A stretch of 43,911 nt of DNA from Acidobacteriota bacterium. GTDB taxonomy: Bacteria > Acidobacteriota > Thermoanaerobaculia > Gp7-AA8. The notes beneath the pieces were generated by a model. That model worked only from the letters and a program-made list of their open reading frames with translations, did no database searches and was not told the origin of the DNA. Of the stretch, positions 32,797-40,984 are shown in pieces. Positions within the stretch are counted from its first letter, which is position 1, and the number at the start of each line of letters is the position of its first letter. The stretch covers positions 1 through 43,911 of the forward strand of contig JAFAOU010000063.1 of assembly GCA_019247495.1 (NCBI GenBank). Reading direction: 5' to 3'. The position numbers and the translations under genes are program-made.

Positions 32797-32824
32797 CTGA
32801 CTAGTCAACTTGTTGACGAGTCAG
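32797..32824 (-). terminator. Inverted repeat covering the stop codon of the esterase gene
   Basis: Arms CTGACTAGTCAAC (32797-32809) and GTTGACGAGTCAG (32812-32824) pair over 13 bp with a single mismatch and a TT centre. The esterase TAG (32801-32803) and its last seven codons lie within it. A terminator or mRNA end-stabiliser is possible, but no T-run is present. Confidence 0.5.
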
Positions 32825-33442
32825 AGCCGAGCCAGAAATGCGCCTGCCGCCTCGGAATTCGACCGTCCATTCGTGCGCGCCGTCGTACACGCAGGTGCTG
32901 ACCGTGGCGACCTCCCGCAGAAACCTCAAGTCTTTCTGGAGCTTTTCGTCGGTGTACCACTCCTCACGGATCCCTCGCCCGATCAACACCGGCGGAAGCT
33001 TCGAACGCGAATCAACAACGTCCGGCGGGACGTCGCCGCCGAGGGCGATGAGGCCGGTAGCATTTGAGCCAGCGGCGGCGCGATACGCCATCGCCGCGCC
33101 CTGCGAGAAGCCGAGGAAGACGAGCTCACGCGGCGGCGGAAACTGCGCGACGATCGAACGGACATACTCCCGATTGTCGTCAATGGCCAAGTCCCGATCG
33201 AGGCTGGTCATCCACGACGCCACGACCATCCCCGTCCGATTCATATAGAAAGGATGCAGAGCCTGAACGGCCACGACGGTCCATCGATCGACCCCCGGAA
33301 TCTGCCGCAGCTCGCCCACATGCGCCTCGGCGGTTTCGCCGTACCCATGAAAGCCAACCAGCAGCCGCTCGGGTGGACCATCACGAACGAGGTAGCGGCC
33401 GTGGACTGTGGCGGGAATCGTGCGGACGTCGAAGTCAGACAT
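32801..33442 (-). CDS. Phospholipase/carboxylesterase-type alpha/beta hydrolase
   Basis: 213-residue serine hydrolase of the small carboxylesterase (YpfH/Abhydrolase_2) group. The oxyanion region is FHGYGE at 31-36, and the nucleophile elbow GFSQG places Ser113. A likely catalytic His sits in GAHEW near residue 190, and an Asp/Glu acid near 165-170. No signal peptide, so cytoplasmic. The substrate cannot be inferred. It lies upstream of uvrC and downstream of the lipoprotein gene, with gaps of about 50 bp. Confidence 0.88.
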   Translation of the reverse strand: MSDFDVRTIPATVHGRYLVRDGPPERLLVGFHGYGETAEAHVGELRQIPGVDRWTVVAVQALHPFYMNRTGMVVASWMTSLDRDLAIDDNREYVRSIVAQFPPPRELVFLGFSQGAAMAYRAAAGSNATGLIALGGDVPPDVVDSRSKLPPVLIGRGIREEWYTDEKLQKDLRFLREVATVSTCVYDGAHEWTVEFRGGRRISGSALTRQQVD

Positions 33443-33490
33443 ACGCGCATCGTAGCGATTCGTAGTCCGCGCGCGAAGGGGCGATGGGAA

Positions 33491-35587
33491 TCAGTGTGTC
33501 TCGGAAGGGAGTGAGAGAGTCAAGGTGCCGTGCGGAGGGAGGTAGCCGTTTACGCATTTCGCCTTATCCCAAGTGCACGCGGTGTAATGGCCGGGCTCCA
33601 GGCGGGGAACCGTAAGGCGTCCGGGGGCGATGCTTCCCCCCGACCTGTCCGCAAGAAAGGCGGCGTATACCTCGGCGCCTCCATGGAGCAGGAGAACGTT
33701 CTTCGGTGTCGATTCCAAAATGACCGTGCCGCCGATCTGTTGAGTGCGAATGTTCAGTTGCTTTTCGTGCTGGATGGTTGCGCGTCCGAACATGACATCG
33801 AAGGCGGGGTGAATGACGAGACCATCGAAGGTGGTGGTTCCCGGCGGCAACTCGATCTCGAAAAAGCCGCTCTCGTCGGTCCTGGCCTGAGGGATGAACG
33901 GGGCCGATGTATCGCGGAGAAACGCATAGATGTCTGCTGCGATGACCGGAACCTCCCCAACAGTAATCCGCCCACGAACGGTCTCGGCCTTCTCAATGAG
34001 CAGATCCACTTCGGTTAATTCGCCATCGCGCAATACAACCTTCGTCTCCCGGCTCTTGCTGCCCGGACCGCTCTCGGCTGTCACGCCATAGGTTCCCGGC
34101 TCGTATCCCGCGACTTGGAAACTGCCGTCTCGCTCTCCAAATGCCTGGTCGGAATCTCGCCGCTCGAGATTAGACACCGTGAGCAGCGCGTACGGGACAG
34201 GTGAGCGATCTTGATTCAACACACGACCCATGAGAGTGGTCGCCGGCAACTCGATGTCCAAGTGCAAGCCTCCCGACTCGTCTTTCTCGACATGCGCGCG
34301 GATGGTTCGCCTGAGCCGCGGCGTTTCTGCTTCGACCAGCAGCGAGCGTTCTTCCTGTTCACCAGGAGGGATCGCGCCCGTGAACCGCCCCTCGGAGTCA
34401 GACTCGATCTTTGGCCAATTCTCGCCGCCGAAGGAGAGCGAGGCTTTGAGGGGGTGCTCGCCGAGTTTGACCGACCCTGTGATCGTGGCGGAAAGGCAGG
34501 CCACGGCCACGGTCACGTCATCGTGCTCGATGGTGACCTCCTGCACCTTCCACAGCTCTCCCCTGGAGGTCAGGACGTCGACCTCGTACGTTCCAGCGAT
34601 CAGACGGGTGTGCGTCCAATCGCCCGCGTTTGATACCGGAGACTCGCCCATAACTTCGCCGCGTGCGTGTCGAGGATTGTTCGAGACCATGCGCACGATC
34701 CAGCGATCGCCGTAAGGATCGAGGCGCGGGAACACGATGACGGTGAGTTTCTTCGGCAGATCGAGCAGAAGTGAAGCGTTCAACTCCGCCGCGACCCCGG
34801 CGAGCACCTCGACGTGCTCCGGCTCCGTGGTCAGTCCGCCTTTCCCTTCTCCGCGGATCGAGTAGTCGCCGGGAGCCACGCCTTTGAATTGAAAGAAACC
34901 TTTCGCGTTGCTGCGCGCCGTGTCCTTCCACGCCGCGCCCTCTCCTCCCCCTGCCGCGGTCATGGTCACGGTCACCCCCTCGGCTGAAAGTTTCACCCCG
35001 CGGACCGCTTCGACCCGGCCGGAGAGCGACGCGCCGGGGACAAACTTAAGGGGTATCGGCTTCGGGTCATTCCGGAGGCTCACGTTGAAACGAAACTCGG
35101 GAGCAAATCCAGTCGAGGCGAAACGGAGGTCGTATTTTCCGACAGGAATCGCGCACACCCACGAATCCTCCTTGACACTGCAATCGACCTCACCAGCAGC
35201 GCCGTCGGTATCAAGCGGCTTGAAACCGACACGCAGGGCGGTCAATGGGTTAGTGGTCCCTCTGAGCGGGACGGTAGGCCACACCTTGACGGTTACGGAG
35301 TCCTCGTTTCGCAGGAACAGCGGCGCGGCCCACAGGTGTTCGTCGATAACACGAAGTTGCCAAAGCCCTTTGCCGAGTGGAAGATCTGCCGTTCCGGGGA
35401 GCGGGACCGGCTGCTCCAGATGCTCAGCGCCGCCGTCGCTCCGCTCCGCGCGAAGGACCACCGTGCGGACGGCAACGGAGGGACTGTCGGTCGTAGTCCT
35501 GATTTGCGCCGCCTGTGTGGAACACGCGACGAGCAAAATTGCCAAGAGGTTTCGTCCGATACGCAGCCGCGCCTCCAGACTCACCAT
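33491..35587 (-). CDS. Large lipoprotein with carboxypeptidase-regulatory-like repeats
   Basis: 698 residues from the ATG at 35587. The N-terminal signal (MVSLEARLRIGRNLLAILLVAC) ends in a lipobox LVAC with Cys22, so it is probably a lipoprotein. The rest is beta-rich and contains several repeats of the carboxypeptidase-regulatory (CarboxypepD_reg) or prealbumin-like type, seen as GxFQFKGVAPGDYSIRGEG, GRFTGAIPPGEQ, GSFQVAGYEPGTYGVTAES and GFFEIELPPGTTTFD. No protease catalytic motif is visible. It overlaps the small Cys-rich secreted protein gene by 7 bp. Such proteins in Acidobacteriota are often surface-exposed; the ligand is unknown. Confidence 0.85.
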   Translation of the reverse strand: MVSLEARLRIGRNLLAILLVACSTQAAQIRTTTDSPSVAVRTVVLRAERSDGGAEHLEQPVPLPGTADLPLGKGLWQLRVIDEHLWAAPLFLRNEDSVTVKVWPTVPLRGTTNPLTALRVGFKPLDTDGAAGEVDCSVKEDSWVCAIPVGKYDLRFASTGFAPEFRFNVSLRNDPKPIPLKFVPGASLSGRVEAVRGVKLSAEGVTVTMTAAGGGEGAAWKDTARSNAKGFFQFKGVAPGDYSIRGEGKGGLTTEPEHVEVLAGVAAELNASLLLDLPKKLTVIVFPRLDPYGDRWIVRMVSNNPRHARGEVMGESPVSNAGDWTHTRLIAGTYEVDVLTSRGELWKVQEVTIEHDDVTVAVACLSATITGSVKLGEHPLKASLSFGGENWPKIESDSEGRFTGAIPPGEQEERSLLVEAETPRLRRTIRAHVEKDESGGLHLDIELPATTLMGRVLNQDRSPVPYALLTVSNLERRDSDQAFGERDGSFQVAGYEPGTYGVTAESGPGSKSRETKVVLRDGELTEVDLLIEKAETVRGRITVGEVPVIAADIYAFLRDTSAPFIPQARTDESGFFEIELPPGTTTFDGLVIHPAFDVMFGRATIQHEKQLNIRTQQIGGTVILESTPKNVLLLHGGAEVYAAFLADRSGGSIAPGRLTVPRLEPGHYTACTWDKAKCVNGYLPPHGTLTLSLPSETH

Positions 35588-35925
35588 ACACTGTACGTGC
35601 AGGAGCCCGTTGCCTCGGCATTGGCGCAGCCAGTGGCCGGACACGTGCAGCTGGCGCTCGTTCTGGTCCATCCGCAAGTCGGCGTTGTACTGCCCTCTGG
35701 CGTGACACAAATGTGACACGCTTGATTGGCGGACGCACGGGCCGTGCACCTATCTGTCGTTGGTGGGTTATAGCCCGTGGTTGGTTCCACCCATCCATTA
35801 AATCCGTCTTCAGGACTTTGAATGCAACGCTCTCCGCAGCCCTCCTGCTGTGCGTGAGCAGAGGGGGCGAAAAGGCAGAAGGCGATGCCGAAGGCTGACA
35901 AGATGGCGAGCGTCCGAAGAGACAT
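35581..35925 (-). CDS. Small secreted cysteine-rich protein
   Basis: 114 residues. A clear signal peptide (SLRTLAILSAFGIAFCLFAPSAHAQQ) is followed by a mature part of about 88 residues with ten cysteines, none in a pattern I recognise. This suggests a compact disulfide-stabilised domain. It starts the two-gene unit with the lipoprotein and overlaps it by 7 bp, so the two are probably translated together and may act together at the surface. An alternative is a metal-binding role. No homologue is known to me. Confidence 0.75.
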   Translation of the reverse strand: MSLRTLAILSAFGIAFCLFAPSAHAQQEGCGERCIQSPEDGFNGWVEPTTGYNPPTTDRCTARASANQACHICVTPEGSTTPTCGWTRTSASCTCPATGCANAEATGSCTYSVW

Positions 35926-36114
35926 CGTGTTGCTCCTTTTATCCCATCAAGAAGCTTGGATGAGTAAACGGCAGTGCGCGACTTATGGCGAAACGCTGAG
36001 AGCGAATTTAAGTTCGATAACTGCTTAAGTCAAGAAGTCAACTATCAGCGTCGATCCAGAGCTTCCAGTCCACGTCCGAGGTGCTTCTCGCCGCTGCCGC
36101 TACAATGCCTGCCC

Positions 36115-36855
36115 GTGTCGCGATTGACCCTTGTCATCCCCTGCTACAACGAAGAGAAACGCCTCGATGTCGCGGCGTTTCGTAGCGTCGCCGTCGACGG
36201 GCACGATATCGATTTCCTCTTCGTTAACGACGGTAGCCGCGACGGTACGCTGCGGCTGCTCGAATCGTTGCGCGATGAAGATCCCGCGCGTTTCGCTGTG
36301 CTCAATCTCGAGCGCAATGGCGGCAAGGCCGAGGCAGTGAGACGGGGCTTTGTCGCGGCGATGGAACGCGACGTTGACTACATCGGCTTCTGGGATGCCG
36401 ACCTCGCTACTCCATTCACCGAACTCCCCGGCTTTCTCGACATCCTGGAAGTCCGCCCGGCCATCCAGATCGTGATGGGCGCGCGCGTCCGGCTCCTCGG
36501 ACGCGAGATCAGCCGCCGGCCAGCGCGACACTACTTCGGCCGTGTCGGGGCCACGCTCATCTCGTCCAGTCTCGGCCTCGCCGTCTACGACACGCAATGT
36601 GGCGCCAAAGTCTTTCGCCGCAACGACGCGCTGCGCGAGGTCTTCGCCCGTCCGTTCATCTCGCGCTGGATCTTCGACGTTGAGATCATCGCGCGCTACG
36701 TCCAGCTCCTCGGGCGCGATGCCGCGGCCGCCTCGATCTACGAGCTCCCGGTGATGCGCTGGCATGACGTCACCGGCTCGAAGGTGAAGTCGCACGACTT
36801 CCTGCGAGCGCTGAACGACCTGCGCAAGATCAAAGCTGCGTATCGGAAAAGGTGA
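36115..36855 (+). CDS. Family 2 glycosyltransferase, DPM1-like
   Basis: Soluble 246-residue GT2 enzyme; the likely start is the GTG at 36115, giving VSRLTLVIPCYNEE. The motifs are VIPCYNEE (8-14), FVNDGSRDGT and WDADLATP with the metal-binding Asp94 and Asp96. The relatedness to dolichyl-phosphate-type transferases suggests transfer of a sugar to a lipid carrier. No TM helices are visible. Its stop abuts the stop of the convergent secreted-protein gene. It stands upstream of an ABC exporter pair but in a separate unit, so a link to polysaccharide export is only suggested by proximity. Confidence 0.9.
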   Translation: MSRLTLVIPCYNEEKRLDVAAFRSVAVDGHDIDFLFVNDGSRDGTLRLLESLRDEDPARFAVLNLERNGGKAEAVRRGFVAAMERDVDYIGFWDADLATPFTELPGFLDILEVRPAIQIVMGARVRLLGREISRRPARHYFGRVGATLISSSLGLAVYDTQCGAKVFRRNDALREVFARPFISRWIFDVEIIARYVQLLGRDAAAASIYELPVMRWHDVTGSKVKSHDFLRALNDLRKIKAAYRKR

Positions 36856-37249
36856 TTACCGTTTGCGCGCTCCGATCGCAACGCCGTCGACGGTGATCGC
36901 CACGTCGGGCATTTTGTTCGCCGGAAGTTCGCCTGCGGTGAAGACGTAGGTTCCGGTCTGATCCTTGTCGACCGGACCTCCGAGGCGTCCTTCCCCATTG
37001 AGATTCGCATGGACGAGCGACCCGTAGCGGGGCCCGAGGGTCGCCGAGGTTCAGCGTCGCGTTTCCGTTGACGACGAGCTGCGAGCCTGCCGGCGACGCA
37101 TTGAGGGTCAGCGTGATGCGCACCTCGCCCGTCTCCTGCTGCGGGTTCCCTCGCAGCGGGATGTTGAGCGCAAAACTCTCGCTGGCGATCGCGGGCAGCA
37201 CAAACACGGCGCACAGAAACATCCCCACGGCGGCTGTCGTTCGTTTCAT
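36856..37249 (-). pseudogene. Small secreted protein, one-base frameshift
   Basis: From ATG 37249 a signal peptide (MKRTTAAVGMFLCAVFVLPAIAS) and a beta-rich stretch run in one frame to about 37040. The rest (YGSLVHANLNGEG through AITVDGVAIGARKR) is in another frame and ends in TAA at 36856. Deleting one C in the run at about 37032-37038 restores a single protein of 130 residues with a continuous pattern: LNLGDLGPRYGSLVHANLNG. Function unknown. The frameshift may be a base-call error or recent decay. Confidence 0.75.
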
Positions 37250-37318
37250 AAATCCTCGCTTGTTGTGCGAACGATAGTAGCGGTTCCGCGGCGCGCATGA
37301 ATCGGATACTCTGCCGCG

Positions 37319-38236
37319 ATGCCGGAACTGATCGCGGTCCGAGGACTGCGCAAACAATTTCCCAACGTGCTGGCCGTGGCGGGCGTCGACCTCACGGTCA
37401 ACGCCGGCGAAGTCTTTGGCCTCCTCGGCCCGAACGGCGCGGGAAAGACCACGACGCTCGAAATGATCGAGGGCCTGACCCGTCCCGACGCCGGCGAGAT
37501 CACGATTGCGGGACTGACGTGGGAGCGCAACGCCACGGAAATCCGCGCTCGCATCGGCGTGCAGCTGCAGGCCACGAGTCTCTACAACAAAATCACTCCG
37601 CGCGAGGCGCTCAATCTTTTCGGCAGCTACTACCCTAAGCGCCGCGGCACCGAGGAGTTGCTGGAACTCGTGCAGCTCAAGGACAAAGCGGACGCGTACC
37701 ACGTTACGCTCTCCGGCGGTCAGGCGCAGCGTCTCGCGCTTGCCCTCGCGCTCGTGAATGATCCGGATGTCGTCTTCCTCGATGAACCGACCGCCGGCCT
37801 CGATCCGCAGGGACGTCGTTCGTTGTGGGAAGTCGTCCGCGCGATGAAGGGCGAAGGACGCACGGTCGTTCTGACCACCCATTACATGGATGAAGCCGAA
37901 GCGCTGTGCGATCGTCTGGCGATCCTCGATCACGGCCAGATCCTCCGCTCCGGAACCCCGGCCGAACTCATCGCCGGCCTCGGCATCCCCAGCGTCGTCG
38001 AGCTGACGTTCGACGGGCCGGCTCCCGATCCCGCGGACTTCGCGGCGCGGCTCGGCAGCGCCGTCGACGCCCGCGGCGACGTTTGGGAAATCCCGACTCC
38101 TGATCCAAAGACGATGCTGCCGCGGCTCTTCACCGCCATCGAGAGCGCACATCTCGAATACAACCAGGTGCATGTACGCCGCGCCACGCTCGAGGATGTT
38201 TTCCTCCAGCTCACCGGCCGCAGCCTGCGCGACTGA
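37319..38236 (+). CDS. ABC-2 type exporter, ATP-binding subunit
   Basis: 305 residues. Walker A GPNGAGKTT at 37-45, signature LSGGQAQR at 131-138, Walker B VVFLDEPTAGLDP near 151-163 and an H-loop TTHYMDEAE. The C-terminal 80 residues form the DUF4162-type extension found in daunorubicin-resistance and Na/antibiotic exporters. It is followed 13 bp later by its permease. The substrate is unknown; a lipid, drug or peptide is typical. It lies in a divergent arrangement with the small secreted protein gene. Confidence 0.94.
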   Translation: MPELIAVRGLRKQFPNVLAVAGVDLTVNAGEVFGLLGPNGAGKTTTLEMIEGLTRPDAGEITIAGLTWERNATEIRARIGVQLQATSLYNKITPREALNLFGSYYPKRRGTEELLELVQLKDKADAYHVTLSGGQAQRLALALALVNDPDVVFLDEPTAGLDPQGRRSLWEVVRAMKGEGRTVVLTTHYMDEAEALCDRLAILDHGQILRSGTPAELIAGLGIPSVVELTFDGPAPDPADFAARLGSAVDARGDVWEIPTPDPKTMLPRLFTAIESAHLEYNQVHVRRATLEDVFLQLTGRSLRD

Positions 38237-38249
38237 ACGGAGACCGACG

Positions 38250-39329
38250 ATGAATCTGCCCAATCCGTTCAAGCTCCTCGCACTACAGTTTCGAAGCGAA
38301 TGGCGGTTGTACGCGCGCGACCGCGGCGCGATGTTCTGGACCTTCGCCTTCCCGCTGCTGATGCTGTTCGGATTCGGACTGATCTTACGTTCCGGCGGAC
38401 CGCAAACACTGACGCTGGTGCGCGTCGCTCCTCCGCGGGAGACAGCGCGCGACGTCGCGTTCGTGAAAGCGCTGCAGGATTCGAAACTGAAAGTGCTGAC
38501 GCTGACGCCCTCCGACGCGAAGCAGCGGTGGGAGAAGGGCGAGACGACCGTGCAGCTCGAAAGCGCCGGCGACGGATATCGCCTGAAACTGAACAGCTAT
38601 TTGCTCGCGCAGGGACAGGTCGTCGCGCAGGCGGCAAGCCAGGCGTTCCTGATTGCGCAGTCACGGCTGAACGGAATGCCCGAGCCGAAGCGGATTCCGT
38701 ACGTGATCGAGAGTCCCGGACACGCGCGTTCCGACAATTACGCGGCGTTTCTCGTCCCAGGCCTGATTGGATTGAATCTGCTCAGCATGGGTCTCTTCAC
38801 CGTCGGCATGGTCACCGTGTCGTATCGAGAGAAGGGAAAGTTCCGCCGCCTGGCCGTGACGCCGCTTCCGAAATGGGTCTTCCTCCTCGGCCAGATTCTG
38901 CAGCGCGTGACCGTAGTGCTCGTGCAGACCCTCCTGCTCCTGCTGGCGGCGCGATTCGGATTCCAGATCACGAACCAGGGCTCGTATCTCGTCTTCGGCG
39001 CACTGGTGATCTTCGGAACGGCCGCCTTCCTGGCGATGGGATTCGCGCTGTCGAGCACCGCGTCGACCGTCGAGACATACGGCGCGATCTCGAACCTGGC
39101 CTTTTTCCCGATGATGTTGCTCTCCGGCGTCTACTTCCGCATCGACGGCGCGCCGCAATGGCTGCAGAAAGCGATCTTCATCCTGCCGCTCGCACCGTTC
39201 CTGCGAATGCTGCGCGCGGTCTTCAACGACGGTGGATCGCTGGCCGGCGAGACGATCGGACTGGCCATCATCGTCGGTTGGACGATCGTCTGCTTCGCCA
39301 TCGCGGTGAAGCGATTCCGCTGGGTGTGA
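38250..39329 (+). CDS. ABC-2 type exporter, permease subunit
   Basis: 359 residues from ATG 38250. One TM near the N-terminus is followed by a periplasmic domain of about 140 residues, then five TM helices in the C-terminal half with the ABC2_membrane-type segment (YREKGKFRRLAVTPLPKWVFLLGQIL). Pairs with the ATPase immediately upstream, so together they form one exporter. Its stop is 1 bp from the stop of the convergent PIN toxin gene. Confidence 0.92.
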   Translation: MNLPNPFKLLALQFRSEWRLYARDRGAMFWTFAFPLLMLFGFGLILRSGGPQTLTLVRVAPPRETARDVAFVKALQDSKLKVLTLTPSDAKQRWEKGETTVQLESAGDGYRLKLNSYLLAQGQVVAQAASQAFLIAQSRLNGMPEPKRIPYVIESPGHARSDNYAAFLVPGLIGLNLLSMGLFTVGMVTVSYREKGKFRRLAVTPLPKWVFLLGQILQRVTVVLVQTLLLLLAARFGFQITNQGSYLVFGALVIFGTAAFLAMGFALSSTASTVETYGAISNLAFFPMMLLSGVYFRIDGAPQWLQKAIFILPLAPFLRMLRAVFNDGGSLAGETIGLAIIVGWTIVCFAIAVKRFRWV

Positions 39330-39330
39330 G

Positions 39331-39744
39331 CTATCGCGATGCGGGCAGAATGATGAACCGCCCCACACCTGTCGGCCGGTACAGCGAGAAATCGCGGCGG
39401 TCCAGCGTGAAGATGCGGCGGAAATTGCCGCGCTCTGCCAACCGCACGAGCGCCGCATCGGCGAGATCCATCGGCAGATCGCGATACTTCTCCATCAGAC
39501 GCCGCATCCGGTGCGCGTCCCCTTCGTCGAGAGGCGCGAGGTTGAGGAAGCCGCGCTCGATCATTTCCCACAACGCGCGTTGCGCTTGCCACGACCCGCG
39601 AAGCAAGTACATCGCCTCGGTCACTGCAGGCCAGACGGTGACCAATTTTTCGTTCAATGTCGCAAGCGTGGCCTTGCAACTCTCATGGTGACGATCTGAG
39701 GCGCTGATGAGCGCCACCATCGGCCCGGCGTCCATCAGGATCAT
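39331..39744 (-). CDS. PIN-domain toxin (VapC-like ribonuclease)
   Basis: 137-residue PIN nuclease with an N-terminal Asp (MILMDAG), a central Glu (VTEAMYLLR), and acidic residues in MDLADAALV and FTLDRRDF, matching the four-acid active site. It probably cleaves RNA when its antitoxin is lost. The start overlaps the antitoxin stop by 4 bp, which is the usual arrangement for VapBC-type pairs. Confidence 0.9.
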   Translation of the reverse strand: MILMDAGPMVALISASDRHHESCKATLATLNEKLVTVWPAVTEAMYLLRGSWQAQRALWEMIERGFLNLAPLDEGDAHRMRRLMEKYRDLPMDLADAALVRLAERGNFRRIFTLDRRDFSLYRPTGVGRFIILPASR

Positions 39745-40019
39745 CGCTTGCGGCCCGCTTTCTCTTGCACGATCTCCGCGAAGCGAGCGCCTGTTCCCTC
39801 CGAAAGATCAGACGGAAGGCCGGTCACCGAGCCGATGAGATCCGCGATCTGATCGTACGGACGATCTTTCTCCGGCTGATCGACGAGGACCCTGACGGCA
39901 TCGCGGATCACATCAGAGACGGAGCTCCGCCGGCGGCGTGCGTAGCGCCGCACGGTCCGCTCCTGCTCTCCGCTGAGGCGCACGCTGATCGTCGTGTCCT
40001 TGTTCTTTGGCTCGTGCAT
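39741..40019 (-). CDS. Ribbon-helix-helix antitoxin
   Basis: 92 residues from the ATG at 40019. An N-terminal ribbon-helix-helix (TTISVRLSGEQERTVRRYARRRRSSVSDVIRDAVRVLV) would bind operator DNA and the C-terminal region would neutralise the PIN partner. The 4-bp overlap with the PIN gene supports a toxin-antitoxin pair. An in-frame ATG at 40055 is less likely. A palindrome at 40050-40059 is a candidate operator. Confidence 0.88.
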   Translation of the reverse strand: MHEPKNKDTTISVRLSGEQERTVRRYARRRRSSVSDVIRDAVRVLVDQPEKDRPYDQIADLIGSVTGLPSDLSEGTGARFAEIVQEKAGRKR

Positions 40020-40049
40020 GACGAAACTGTAATACAAAACGCGCGCCGC

Positions 40050-40059
40050 TGTCATGACA
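40050..40059. promoter_or_regulatory. Candidate operator of the toxin-antitoxin pair
   Basis: Perfect 10-bp palindrome TGTCATGACA, about 30 bp upstream of the antitoxin ATG, which is where ribbon-helix-helix repressors often bind. It also lies 31 bp before the divergent Wzm gene, so it could affect both. No repeat of the half-site is seen nearby. Confidence 0.35.
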
Positions 40060-40090
40060 TAATCGTCAGCTGATTGCGTCCCGAACCTTC

Positions 40091-40984
40091 ATGACTTCGA
40101 TGCCCGAGGAAAGCGTGCGCTCGTTGCCGCCCGTTGAGATGTTGCCTGATCTCTCCGCTGATCTGCCGGACCACCCGCTCGTCGTCATCGAGCAGCGGAA
40201 CGCGTGGTTGAGCATTGACCTCGCAGAATTGTGGCGTGACCGCGAGCTGCTCTACTTCCTGACCTGGCGTGACATCAAAATCCGCTACAAACAGACCGTC
40301 CTCGGCGCGTCATGGGCGCTGCTTCAGCCGGCGTGCATGATGCTCATCTTCACCCTCGTCTTCAGCCGGCTGGCCGGGACGGTCGAGCAGATTCCATATC
40401 CCCTCTTCGCGCTGGCCGGCCTCGTGCCTTGGACCTTTTTCTCGAACGCCGTCAGCAACAGCGGCAACAGCCTCGTAAATAACGTGCAGCTGGTGACGAA
40501 GGTCTACTTTCCCCGCCTGATCCTACCCGCGGCCGCGGTGCTGGCGGGCCTCGTCGACCTTCTTTTTTCCGCTCTGCTGCTGGGCGCGATGATGCTGTAT
40601 TACGGCATCCACATCACCTCGCACATCCTCATGTTGCCGGTGCTCTTCGCACTGACCACTCTTTGTGCGCTCAGCACGGGCATGTGGATGTCGGCGCTGA
40701 ACGTCAAATACCGCGACGTACGTTTCGCGCTGCCGTTCATCGTGCAAGTGTGGCTCTTCGCGTCGTCAGTGGTCGTGCCGTCGACGGTGGTGCCGGAGCA
40801 TTTTCGCTGGCTGCTGTATCTGAATCCAATGTCCGCAACGATCGAAGGATGCCGTGCGGCGCTTTTCTCGACGCCGTTTCATTGGAGAGCGATCGGGATC
40901 GCTGCGGCGCTGACGGTTGCCGGTTTTGCGGTGGCCGCGCATTTCTTCAAACAGATTGAGCGAAGTTTCGCCGATTTCATCTGA
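40091..40984 (+). CDS. O-polysaccharide ABC exporter, permease (Wzm-like)
   Basis: 297 residues. A cytoplasmic amphipathic start (about 1-55) with the TagG/Wzm signature LTWRDIKIRYKQTVLGASWALLQP is followed by six TM helices. It exports undecaprenyl-linked glycan across the inner membrane. The stop TGA overlaps the Wzt ATG by one base. Gene order Wzm-Wzt is the usual one. The polysaccharide itself cannot be inferred because no biosynthesis cluster is in the window. Confidence 0.93.
   Translation: MTSMPEESVRSLPPVEMLPDLSADLPDHPLVVIEQRNAWLSIDLAELWRDRELLYFLTWRDIKIRYKQTVLGASWALLQPACMMLIFTLVFSRLAGTVEQIPYPLFALAGLVPWTFFSNAVSNSGNSLVNNVQLVTKVYFPRLILPAAAVLAGLVDLLFSALLLGAMMLYYGIHITSHILMLPVLFALTTLCALSTGMWMSALNVKYRDVRFALPFIVQVWLFASSVVVPSTVVPEHFRWLLYLNPMSATIEGCRAALFSTPFHWRAIGIAAALTVAGFAVAAHFFKQIERSFADFI

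Noticed and set aside
36830..38272. 480-codon minus-strand open frame opposite the ABC ATPase gene
   Set aside because: Only its part from 37249 downward is a real gene start; the rest is a shadow of the ATPase.
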